From NCBI GenBank assembly GCA_009838465.1, contig VXRN01000031.1, forward strand, positions 1-60,052: a stretch of 60,052 nt of DNA. Reading direction: 5' to 3'. The translations under genes and the position numbers were made by a program. Of the stretch, positions 35,028 to 41,795 are shown one piece after another; within the stretch, counting starts at the first letter, position 1; the number at the start of each line of letters is the position of its first letter. The stretch is from Dehalococcoidia bacterium (GTDB taxonomy: Bacteria; Chloroflexota; Dehalococcoidia; Lucifugimonadales; UBA1123). Under the pieces are notes generated by a model, which was not told where the DNA came from, searched no databases, and saw only the letters and a list, made by a program, of their open reading frames with translations.

Positions 35028-35450
35028 TCACGCGGGGACGTTGTTCCTCCGGGCCTGCTCCACCGACTTTTCGATCAACTGGCGCAGGATGTTCATGTCA
35101 ACGTCGGCCAGCTTGTTGATGTACAGGCACGACGCTCCCTTGCGGTGCTTGCCGAGCGCACCGAGGAGCGAGTCGTACTCCTTGAAGCCGTCCATGATAT
35201 ACAGCGACAGGCTTTGCTTTCTGGGTGAAAAGCCGGCAAGGAAGATGTCTCCCTCCCTGCCTGATTCGTATTTGTAGTGATAGTCGCCGAACCCGATGAT
35301 GCTCGGTCCCCACATCTCGGGTTCTTCCCCTGAGACCTCTTTCATTATCTCTAACAAAGTAAAACCGTCATCTCGTCGTCGCTTGTTTTCGACCGATTCG
35401 ATGAAGTCCTCCACGCTCGCGCCCGTCTTCTGCGTCTTGTTTTCGGCCAA
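35028..35450 (-). CDS. DUF1801-family protein
   Basis: A 140-residue protein matching DUF1801 (YdhG-like): VEDFIESVENKRRRDDGFTLLEIMKEVSGEEPEMWGPSIIGFGDYHYKYESG, then GFSPRKQSLSLYIMDG and GKHRKGASCLYINKLADVD. The fold is related to YjbR/frataxin-like small proteins and has no established function. The start codon is TTG with only GAGAC ahead of it. It converges with the LLM gene. Its upstream side lies in the second copy of the long dispersed repeat. Confidence 0.85.
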   Translation of the reverse strand: MAENKTQKTGASVEDFIESVENKRRRDDGFTLLEIMKEVSGEEPEMWGPSIIGFGDYHYKYESGREGDIFLAGFSPRKQSLSLYIMDGFKEYDSLLGALGKHRKGASCLYINKLADVDMNILRQLIEKSVEQARRNNVPA

Positions 35451-35457
35451 GTCTCAC

Positions 35458-35575
35458 AAACTCCCTGTCTAACAAGGTCTTTTCGTTGTCGTCTCGTCTT
35501 CGATCTCTCGTTCACCCTGAGCCTGTCGAACCACGAACGGACCACTCTAGTGACGCTTAATACTGAAAAGACCTT
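35458..35575. repeat. Long dispersed 'cccttcgac-agctcaggg' repeat, copy 2 (reverse, shorter)
   Basis: Read on the minus strand this holds aaggtcttttcagtattaag, cgtca, gtccgttcgt, gttcgacaggctcagggtgaacg and acgaaaagacctt, in the same order as at 28257-28422. The central chain of cccttcgac units is missing. No gene lies in the 287 bases between the DUF1801 and aldolase genes. Confidence 0.65.
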
Positions 35576-35737
35576 GCCTGTCTAAGCCTACCCTGGCGTG
35601 CTTTATTGTTCACTATGTACATTGTCGTACTCAGTAGGTACTTTATCCAGCATTACGAACGCCCATATTCTGCCCATACGGGAACGAAATGGTATATCCT
35701 GTAACGCGTCACAGAACAGTTCACGGAGGACGAACAC

Positions 35738-36526
35738 ATGAAGCCAAATGTACTCAGACAAAAATTGGAATCTGGCGAGCCCACCGTCAGCACGCATATA
35801 CACGCCACCTGGCCGTCCGTAGTGGAGGCAGTAGGTCACACCGGCATATACGACTACGTGGAATTCGTGGCCGAGTACGGTCCGTCAGACCTGCACGACC
35901 TCGACAACCTGGCCCGCGCAGCCGAGCTCTTCGACATGGGCATGATGATCAAGGTCGACCAGAGTCACCAGGCGTACCTCGCCCAGCGCGCGGTCGGGTC
36001 CGGCTTCGGAAGCGTGCTCTTTACCGACGCCCGCTCCGCTGCCGACGTTCGAGAGCAGATCCTCACCATCAAGCCCGACACCCCCGACGACAATGGAATG
36101 TACGGTGTCGCCACGCGGAGGCATACCTATATGGGCTACGGCGGTTCCGCCGAGTACGTGAAGGCGCTACAGGAGACCGTCGCCGCCGTGATGATCGAGA
36201 AGAAGGGCGCGGTGGACGAACTTGACGAGATACTCGAGATCCCCGGTCTGGACATGGTCCAGTGGGGTGGCTCGGACTTCTCGGTGAGCATCGGCAAGCC
36301 CGGCCAGCGCAATCACCCGGACGTGGTCGCCGCGCACGACAAGGTCTTCAAGTCTTCCGTCGCGGCGGGTGTGGCGGCGAGAGCCGAGATACAGTCCGCC
36401 GACGAAGCGAAGAAGTATCTCGATATGGGCGTTCGCCACTTCTCCATCGGCACCGACATCACCATCCTGCACGGCTGGTGGAAGTCGAACGGTGAAGACC
36501 TGTGGAAAGCGATCAATGGCGAGTAG
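35738..36526 (+). CDS. HpcH/HpaI-type aldolase / citrate-lyase family protein
   Basis: A 262-residue TIM barrel. The metal-binding Glu is in AAVMIEKKGAVDELDEIL, and the metal-binding Asp in WGGSDFSVSIGKPGQRNHP, as in class II pyruvate aldolases. The segment FDMGMMIKVDQSHQAYLAQRA stands where the family usually has the active-site Arg, so residue-level catalysis is less certain. Members cleave 4-hydroxy-2-ketoacids such as 2-keto-3-deoxy sugar acids or 4-hydroxy-2-oxoheptanedioate into pyruvate and an aldehyde. ACGGAGGA precedes the ATG. It is followed after 100 bases by the OsmC gene. Confidence 0.85.
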   Translation: MKPNVLRQKLESGEPTVSTHIHATWPSVVEAVGHTGIYDYVEFVAEYGPSDLHDLDNLARAAELFDMGMMIKVDQSHQAYLAQRAVGSGFGSVLFTDARSAADVREQILTIKPDTPDDNGMYGVATRRHTYMGYGGSAEYVKALQETVAAVMIEKKGAVDELDEILEIPGLDMVQWGGSDFSVSIGKPGQRNHPDVVAAHDKVFKSSVAAGVAARAEIQSADEAKKYLDMGVRHFSIGTDITILHGWWKSNGEDLWKAINGE

Positions 36527-36532
36527 TTTACG

Positions 36533-36600
36533 GTGGTCGGTCATCAGTAATCAGTTGGCATACTTCTGGTCCGGCACTGAAAACTGAGAACTAACGACTG
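36533..36600. repeat. Dispersed 'ttatcagt/actaacgactg' repeat, copy 3
   Basis: Between the aldolase and OsmC genes, 'gtcggtcatcagtaatcagt' is followed by 'actgaaaactgagaactaacgactg'. The wording and order match the elements at 6916 and 20881. It ends just before the OsmC ribosome-binding site. Confidence 0.5.
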
Positions 36601-36626
36601 TTTACTCCGAATAATAGGAGGCTGTC

Positions 36627-37067
36627 ATGGCGGAACTTGACCTTGCTTACAGGGTGCGGAGCTACAGCACCGGGACACTGGGACGCGCGATTTCCAACGC
36701 GCGTAATCACCACTGGGTAGCGGACGATTCCGGCGGCGAGGAGCTTGGGGCAGGGGAGTTCTTCCTGTCCGGCATATCGGCTTGCGCGGTCAATATGATC
36801 GAGCGCATCGCCAGCGAGGAGGAGACGCCGCTGGACTGGATGGACGTAAGCGTGGAAGCCTACCGAAACCCGGACGCCGAACCGGGCGAAGTCACTCTCT
36901 ACGAGGACGTGCGAGTACACTTCCAGATGTGGGGCGTGTCCGACGACGACGGCCAGCGACTGGTGGACATCTGGAAACAGCGTTGACCACTCTATGGCAC
37001 GGTTGCGGTCGCAACCCCAAATTCGAGCGTTAGCGCTGAGTTCAGTTCCGCTCCCCACGGACGTTAG
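36627..37067 (+). CDS. OsmC-family protein with a predicted selenocysteine (TGA at 36984-36986)
   Basis: Reading normally, the frame stops after 119 residues at LVDIWKQR-TGA. Reading through gives 146 residues, the usual OsmC length, continuing PLYGTVAVATPNSSV and ending at TAG (37065-37067). The stop falls exactly where OsmC peroxidases have their second redox Cys (C-P-x-Y/x). The first redox Cys is Cys53 (GISACAVNMIERI), so the predicted pair is Cys53/Sec120. A SECIS-like hairpin follows at 37001-37016. OsmC proteins reduce organic hydroperoxides; Sec would raise reactivity. AGGAGG is well placed before the ATG. Other genes here end in TGA, so general recoding is unlikely. A nonsense mutation cannot be fully excluded, but it would not explain the hairpin. 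Confidence 0.85.
37001..37016 (+). promoter_or_regulatory. Bacterial SECIS-like hairpin in the OsmC coding sequence
   Basis: GGTTGC-GGTC-GCAACC folds as a perfect six-pair stem with the loop GGTC. It starts 14 bases after the TGA. The E. coli fdhF element is GGUUGC-AGGUCU-GCACC starting 11 bases after its UGA, so both the left arm and the GGUC loop core that SelB contacts are shared. It lies in the coding frame (residues about 125-131) and is the expected place for a bacterial SECIS. selA, selB, selC and selD are not in the window. Confidence 0.8.
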
Positions 37068-37073
37068 CCAGCG

Positions 37074-37334
37074 GTGTCCCAGTCAAACGGAGATAAGAGG
37101 TTCACAGGTGGGGGAGTTCGGATTCTCGGACTCCCCATCCAGTTCGTCATCGTGGTGGTCGTCAGTCTCGCTCTGACGATCTACCTTGCGGGATGGGCTG
37201 CCAGCAACAACATCGAGGCGAGGAACTTCCGGACCGCAAGTATGAACGGCATTCCCGCCTATCAGTCGGCGGATGCGGATACTGAATCCGAGACTTGGGA
37301 GCGGGCAGCCTTGCTGATCTGTCCGCTTCACTAG
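37074..37334 (+). CDS. Small single-pass membrane protein, unknown function
   Basis: An 86-residue protein starting with GTG six bases after the predicted OsmC end. It has one strongly hydrophobic segment (residues about 21-42, PIQFVIVVVVSLALTIYLAG) flanked by a basic N-terminus and a 45-residue polar tail. No ribosome-binding site is clear; coupling to the end of the Sec-containing gene is possible. No homology is recognised. The hydrophobic segment argues for real coding, but the gene is uncertain. Confidence 0.42.
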   Translation: MSQSNGDKRFTGGGVRILGLPIQFVIVVVVSLALTIYLAGWAASNNIEARNFRTASMNGIPAYQSADADTESETWERAALLICPLH

Positions 37335-37385
37335 CGGCCCACAGACCTTTCCATTACCAGGTAAACACCCCCACAGGAATACCAT

Positions 37386-38753
37386 TTGACCACAGCAAAG
37401 CCCCCCTCTTCGTTCAGGACTCCCCAGCGTCCGCAGGTCTTCTACTGGCACTACGCCTGGGTAATCGTCTCTATCATCGCCGTTATGCAGATGGTGGGAT
37501 CGTCGGTGCGCATGGCGTTCGGTGTCTTCATAGATCCGCTGAGCACGGAGTTTGGCTGGAGCCAGGGGGCCATCACGATGGCCTACGCGCTCTCGAGCGT
37601 AGTCACTGCCGTCGCCTCACCGATGGCCGGTTCGCTGGGCGACCGGATAGGCGCGCGCAAGGCCATGATGATCGGCTGCACGCTGTTCATCGTCGGAGTA
37701 ATGCTGACCGGCGTCATCAACCAGGTGTGGCAGCTCTACGTCACGTTTGGGTTGATGCTTGGTGTGGCACAGGCGATATTCCTGGTGCCGCTGATTCCGT
37801 CCGCCATGACATGGTTCCGCAGACACCTGGGGCTCGGCATGGGCATCCTGATGGCGGCCTGGGGACTCGGGCCCGCGCTCGCCACTCCATTGCTTGGCTA
37901 CATGATCGAGGCCTTTGGATGGAAGGACACCTTCTGGATAACGGCGGTCGTATCTGCCTTCATCATGGCGGGTCTGATTGCGGTCTATAAGAACAAGCCC
38001 TCGGACCACGGCGTTGACCCCTACGGTTTCGTACGCGGCGACCCGGACATCGGCAGCAAGAGGCCGCCCGCCGAAAGAGTGAAGCAGTTCACAGGGTACA
38101 TGCGCCGCACCGCTGCCTACTGGAATCTGAGCTCGATACACTTCCTGGGCTGCGTCGGACACGCGATTATCCTGATATACATCATCCCGATTGCCGTCAA
38201 CGAGGGGATTTCACTGGTTGTCGCCGCAAGCCTGGTCACGGCGATGTCCGCGGTCAGCATAATTACGCGGCTCGCGACTCCGGTCATGTGTGACAAGTAT
38301 GGTCCCAAGATGGTCATGACGGTCGCCTATCTCATCCAGGGACTCACCGTCATCATGCTCTTCTGGACGCACGATGTGTGGCTGTTCTTCGCCTTCGCCG
38401 CTGCCTTCGGGATCGGCTACGGAGGCGAGGCCGGCGGATTCCCCATACTCAACCGCAGGTACTACGGATTCGCGCCCGTCGGCTCCGCGCACGGCTTCCA
38501 GATGCTGGGAGCGGGGCTGGGCATGGCGCTAGGAGGCTGGATAGGCGGGGTCATCTTCGACATGATGGGCAACTACGATTGGGCGCTGATAATCTCGGTC
38601 GTGGCCAGCGTCGCGGGCGCGGTCAGCATCCTCCTTCTGGAACCCACGAACAGGCTGCTAATCCCGGACTGGGAGAAGGAACCTGTGGCTGAGGACGAAT
38701 CGCAGTCTGCGGAAGGGCAGGTGAGGGTGCCGACATCGGCGGGCGCGGATTAG
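37386..38753 (+). CDS. Major facilitator superfamily carrier (monocarboxylate / oxalate-formate type)
   Basis: This 455-residue protein has 12 predicted membrane helices, the first in HYAWVIVSIIAVMQMV. The loop 2-3 motif GSLGDRIGARKAMMIG matches the MFS 'G-x-x-x-D-R-x-G-x-R' pattern. The build and the N-terminal region resemble OFA/monocarboxylate carriers, so a carboxylate substrate is plausible. The start is TTG with AGGAA ahead. Its last 70 codons are duplicated at 39564-39774. It overlaps the vapC stop on the opposite strand by four bases. The neighbouring aldolase suggests uptake of an acid that the aldolase pathway handles. Confidence 0.88.
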   Translation: MTTAKPPSSFRTPQRPQVFYWHYAWVIVSIIAVMQMVGSSVRMAFGVFIDPLSTEFGWSQGAITMAYALSSVVTAVASPMAGSLGDRIGARKAMMIGCTLFIVGVMLTGVINQVWQLYVTFGLMLGVAQAIFLVPLIPSAMTWFRRHLGLGMGILMAAWGLGPALATPLLGYMIEAFGWKDTFWITAVVSAFIMAGLIAVYKNKPSDHGVDPYGFVRGDPDIGSKRPPAERVKQFTGYMRRTAAYWNLSSIHFLGCVGHAIILIYIIPIAVNEGISLVVAASLVTAMSAVSIITRLATPVMCDKYGPKMVMTVAYLIQGLTVIMLFWTHDVWLFFAFAAAFGIGYGGEAGGFPILNRRYYGFAPVGSAHGFQMLGAGLGMALGGWIGGVIFDMMGNYDWALIISVVASVAGAVSILLLEPTNRLLIPDWEKEPVAEDESQSAEGQVRVPTSAGAD

Positions 38754-38830
38754 AGCACTTCCCACGGGTTCACGATATCAATGTCGAGTCCCCGGAAGTC
38801 TCTGACGTTACGAGTTACCAAGGTCAGGTC
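38535..38830. repeat. Direct repeat, left copy (MFS gene tail plus vapC 3' end)
   Basis: From GGCTGGATAGG at 38535 to roughly 38830, the sequence is repeated about 1.02 kb to the right (39564 to about 39850). The two copies are nearly identical through the MFS tail and the last 37 codons of vapC, then fall away. The offset changes from 1029 to 1021 through one inserted base and nine missing bases in the right copy. Confidence 0.75.
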
Positions 38831-39169
38831 GCGCACAACAGCAGTTCCTGCAATCAGAGCGTCAGGTATGTGCAGAGTTTGGCCATTCTCTCGCGCTCTT
38901 GCCCGTAGAGAAGCGGCTATCTCAGAGCAACGACGATCAACAGGTGCAATACGGTCGTGATAGTCTTCCAAGAAACGGGATACGGCGTTCCTCAATCTTG
39001 CTCTGCGTCGGCCCTCGCTGAGTATCGCAATACTATATTCCAGTTCGTGTATGACCACGACAGATACCCATAGGTCATCCTGTGTCGCCAAGAAATCTGC
39101 TACCGCAGGATGAGGTCGGTGCCGCGTGTACTCGGACACGACATTCGTATCTAGCAGGAAGCCGCTCAT
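38750..39169 (-). CDS. vapC: PIN-domain toxin (VapC family), copy 1
   Basis: A 139-residue PIN-domain ribonuclease. The acidic metal-binding residues are in place: Asp7 (FLLDTNVVSE), Glu42 (HELEYS), Asp103 (IPDALIAGTA) and Asp124 (RNVRDF). VapC toxins cut tRNA or rRNA and stop growth until bound by their antitoxin. Its start overlaps the antitoxin stop by four bases (ATGA). It ends inside the MFS gene on the other strand. About 55% of its residues are identical to copy 2, but about 86% of the last 37. Confidence 0.9.
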   Translation of the reverse strand: MSGFLLDTNVVSEYTRHRPHPAVADFLATQDDLWVSVVVIHELEYSIAILSEGRRRARLRNAVSRFLEDYHDRIAPVDRRCSEIAASLRARARENGQTLHIPDALIAGTAVVRDLTLVTRNVRDFRGLDIDIVNPWEVL

Positions 39170-39483
39170 TCTTCCTCGTCGAATATCACGTCGCTGAAGG
39201 CGATGAAACGACCACTCTCATCGTACTCGGGTTCTTTCTCGCCAATCCCTCTGGGCATGTTTTCGATTAGCCACTGGCCCATCGGTTTCCTGGGTGGGTT
39301 CTTCTTGTGCCAAAGTTCGGCTGGTACGACTACGAAAGTCTTTTGCTCTTTGATATGAGGGTCGTCTGTCTGGCGGGCGTTGATGAACTGGGGGCCGGCC
39401 ACTTCGGAAAGGAGCAGTATCTGTGCGAGGTGGGCCTTCGCCTCACGAAGGGTCCATTCCCCTTTGGAGTCGGAATTATCCAT
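39166..39483 (-). CDS. Phd/VapB-like antitoxin, copy 1
   Basis: A 105-residue antitoxin. The N-terminus GEWTLREAKAHLAQILLLSEVAGPQ is the Phd/YefM-type DNA-binding region. The centre (TFVVVPAELWHKKNPPRKP) is the beta strand of that fold. The tail MGQWLIENMPRG and the acidic end are the toxin-neutralising part. It lies directly before vapC in the transcript. It should repress its own promoter, which carries a 13-base palindrome at 39513-39525. The tail motif is shared with copy 2 (LGRWLVENTPRG). Confidence 0.85.
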   Translation of the reverse strand: MDNSDSKGEWTLREAKAHLAQILLLSEVAGPQFINARQTDDPHIKEQKTFVVVPAELWHKKNPPRKPMGQWLIENMPRGIGEKEPEYDESGRFIAFSDVIFDEEE

Positions 39484-39512
39484 TGTCGCCCCCTGCTAAC
39501 GAAGATGTGTCA

Positions 39513-39545
39513 GACTATTATAGTCAATGTCGCCAAGTGTACCAA
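39513..39545 (-). promoter_or_regulatory. vapBC copy 1 promoter with overlapping palindromic operator
   Basis: On the minus strand TTGGTA (39545 to 39540) and a perfect TATAAT (39522 to 39517) are 17 bases apart. The palindrome GACTAT-T-ATAGTC (39513-39525) covers the -10 box, as expected for toxin-antitoxin autoregulation. Confidence 0.6.
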
Positions 39546-39563
39546 CTCCGTTTGCCGTATGGC

Positions 39564-39774
39564 GGCTGGATAGGTGGGGGTCATCTTCGACATGATGGGC
39601 AGCTACGACCTCGCGCTGATTATTTCTGTCGTGGCCAGCGTCGCGGGCGCGGTCAGCATCGTCGTGCTGGAACCCACCAACAGGCTGCTAATCCCGGACT
39701 GGGAGAAGGAGGATCTTGCGAAGGAGGAATCGGCGTCTGCGGCGGGGCAGGTGGGGTCGGCGGGCGCGGATTAG
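39564..39774 (+). pseudogene. Duplicated 3' fragment of the MFS gene
   Basis: The last 70 or so codons of the MFS gene at 37386-38753 recur here (GVIFDMMGSYDLALIISVV, then LEPTNRLLIPDWEKE). The fragment has no start or upstream part, and one extra G near 39575 shifts its frame relative to the first bases of the repeat. It is a remnant that marks the right copy of the direct repeat. It should not make a carrier. Confidence 0.85.
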
Positions 39775-40190
39775 GGCACTTCCCACGGGTTCACGATGTC
39801 AATGTCGAGTCCCCGGAAGTCCCTGATATTGCGTGTGGCGAGTGTAAGACCACGCACTTCAGCCGTTCCCGCAATGAGCGCGTCTGCCAACTCCATCCTT
39901 CTGCCGCCCCTTTGCACGTGAGCTTGGAATGAAGCGGCAGCCTCCGCTTCAGGACGACGAATTGGCAGAATACGCCCGCGAAAGTCTTCTACGATTCGGG
40001 TCAACCAGATCCGTAGCCTGTCTTGGCGTTGTCCTTCCGGAAGAAGCTGAATGCCCAATTCAAGCTCATAAACCACAATTGAGGATAGCCACATATTGTT
40101 GGGAGAAAGCAGGAAGTTCATGACATCGGGGTGCGGTCTCTGTTTTGACAACTCTGAGACCACGTTTGTATCGAGAAGATAGCTGTTCAT
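39771..40190 (-). CDS. vapC: PIN-domain toxin (VapC family), copy 2
   Basis: A 139-residue VapC aligning without gaps to copy 1. The acidic residues Asp7, Glu42, Asp103 and Asp124 are kept. By hand count 76 of 139 residues match copy 1: about 43% over the first 102 and about 86% over the last 37 (DALIAGTA and RDFRGLDIDIVNPWEV). The sharp step marks a mosaic join. Its start overlaps its antitoxin by four bases. Divergence in the recognition part suggests that the two toxins need separate antitoxins. Confidence 0.9.
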   Translation of the reverse strand: MNSYLLDTNVVSELSKQRPHPDVMNFLLSPNNMWLSSIVVYELELGIQLLPEGQRQDRLRIWLTRIVEDFRGRILPIRRPEAEAAASFQAHVQRGGRRMELADALIAGTAEVRGLTLATRNIRDFRGLDIDIVNPWEVP

Positions 40191-40465
40191 TCGTCTGGTT
40201 CGTCGATGAACGGAATCTTACGCCCGCTTTCGCGACGACTAGGGATCTCGAGATTGGTTCCTCTTGGCGTATTCTCTACAAGCCAGCGTCCTAACGGCAT
40301 GCTCTCTGGCATTTCCGAAGGGTGATCCGTCTCAGGGGCCAAGGTGAAGATTTTAGAGTCGCCGATGCGTTGAGGTCCGTCTTCTTCGGCGAGGCGGAGG
40401 ATCTCAGGGAGGTTCTCTCTAGCTTCTTCCACTGACCATACGCGGTGGGATGCGGATTGAGTCAT
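40187..40465 (-). CDS. Phd/VapB-like antitoxin, copy 2
   Basis: A 92-residue antitoxin with the N-terminal SHRVWSVEEARENLPEILRLAEEDGPQRI, the Phd-type DNA-binding region, and a tail MPLGRWLVENTPRG followed by acidic residues. GGAGGTTTAAGCT precedes the ATG. An extended -10 element (TGC-TACAAT, -10 at 40523 to 40518 on the minus strand) lies upstream. Confidence 0.82.
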   Translation of the reverse strand: MTQSASHRVWSVEEARENLPEILRLAEEDGPQRIGDSKIFTLAPETDHPSEMPESMPLGRWLVENTPRGTNLEIPSRRESGRKIPFIDEPDE

Positions 40466-40744
40466 AGCTTAAACCTCCAACGCGATGAGCCGGAATTCTA
40501 AGATGCGCTGTTCGGGAATTGTAGCATAGGCGAGTGTTTAGCATCGTGCCTCTGAAGCCCACGACCAGGTTATCGATACCAGAATGGATACCGGATGGTC
40601 TCCTTGAACACAAAGATTCTTCGCGAATAGAAGTCGACGAGGCTAAGGCCGCAACTCACCTGGAAGTCATTGCTGTTCGCTTGGTGAGAACCTGATGTTC
40701 CAAAGGTTCCCGAGGCGTACTGCGCCACAATGTCAAGCAGACAA
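40466..40744. other. Non-coding spacer between toxin-antitoxin copy 2 and the HEPN-like gene
   Basis: Apart from the vapB copy 2 promoter at its left end, the 279 bases have no recognised gene or repeat. Base composition is lower in G+C than the chromosome average, like the neighbouring HEPN-like gene. Confidence 0.4.
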
Positions 40745-41584
40745 TTAACGCTCACCTGATATATCGGCAAGCGCAGCCTTTAATGCTTGAAGGCACAACC
40801 TAGCGGTGTATTCGTCGGGAGCGAAACCGGATTGCATCTGCTGATAGGGATGAATGTAGTTCCTGAAGTCCCTTAACTCATGGCTAAACTTCTTTACGTC
40901 CAGCTTTAACAACCCTATGTCATGCGCCACATCAATTGACTCAGCAAGCGTCCATTCGTAGAAGTGTTTGACTTTCCTGTTGTCTCGTCGCTTTGGACTG
41001 CTCGAAGATCGATTAAATCGCTCGGGATCCCTCAAAGCCGCTCCTAATAGAACACCTTCCAAAATACTTCCGCATAGGAATATGGTGGAAAGGTAGGCTC
41101 CGGAGGATAATGCAATATGTGCCTCATTCAACCGGGATTCAATTATCCTTGCGACTTGGCTTTCGATGGGTAGATTCTGAATGTTGGGAACGTCGAAATC
41201 GTCGCTCAAGAAGTCTTCTTGAGTGTCAATGTTCACACTTGGACTTCTGCCGGCTAGTCGGCCAATGATTCTAAGGCACTGTTGAAACAAGCTGTCATCA
41301 AATCTGTTTCCATTCAGTTCGCAATCGGCCTTATAAACGTCCAGCATCTCAGAAAGGATAGGCACGATAACAGTGTCCGATTCTTTCTCCCAAAAGGCCC
41401 GCATCTTCTTAGCCTTTGAAGTTCCGTAGGTCTGATATTGGACGCCATGAATTTCGATACCATGCCGTCTGAAGAATTCATCAAACGTTGCATCGGTGAA
41501 ATCTAGGACATAGCCGCTCGACATATCGAAGGCTTTTTCAAGATAACGTTTCTCAGTTTCAGTAAGGGTACTCAAAGGGCTCAC
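40745..41584 (-). CDS. HEPN-like protein, possible abortive-infection type
   Basis: A 279-residue protein in two parts. Residues 5-90 (LTETEKRYLEKAFDMSSGYV, then YGTSKAKKMRAFWEKE) resemble N-terminal domains that I associate with AbiJ-like abortive-infection proteins. Residues about 140-275 are all-helical with KKFSHELRDFRNYIHPY at 231-247. The R(x6)H or R(x3)H arrangement at Arg238/Arg241/His245 is that of HEPN domains, many of which are RNases. Its low G+C and place next to two toxin-antitoxin modules fit a defence or stress island. No partner nucleotidyltransferase or nuclease is adjacent. The assignment is tentative. Confidence 0.6.
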   Translation of the reverse strand: MSPLSTLTETEKRYLEKAFDMSSGYVLDFTDATFDEFFRRHGIEIHGVQYQTYGTSKAKKMRAFWEKESDTVIVPILSEMLDVYKADCELNGNRFDDSLFQQCLRIIGRLAGRSPSVNIDTQEDFLSDDFDVPNIQNLPIESQVARIIESRLNEAHIALSSGAYLSTIFLCGSILEGVLLGAALRDPERFNRSSSSPKRRDNRKVKHFYEWTLAESIDVAHDIGLLKLDVKKFSHELRDFRNYIHPYQQMQSGFAPDEYTARLCLQALKAALADISGER

Positions 41585-41795
41585 CTGAATTCAGCAAGGA
41601 ATTGCGATTGAGAGGTGTCAAATTGCACGTCTAGGTGAAAGTCTGCACTTTCATCTTAATTTATTGCGATACGAACCTTCAAGCTAAATTGCGTTCAGTC
41701 CGAACCTTGATTGGAATCTGCACAATTTCAAAGACGAGAAAGCGGCGTCCCTAGTGGAACGCCGCCCTTTGTTTGGCTAGATTGTCTTTCGTGTA

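Noticed and set aside
36984..36986. TGA reassignment as a sense codon across the genome, or simple nonsense mutation in OsmC
   Set aside because: Many confident genes here end in TGA (for example the oxidase at 132, greA and pdxA). The hairpin and conserved downstream OsmC sequence are better explained by selenocysteine.
40570..40770. A 66-residue open frame overlapping the end of the HEPN-like gene
   Set aside because: It has no ribosome-binding site, no recognisable domain and an overlap in the same direction that is out of frame.
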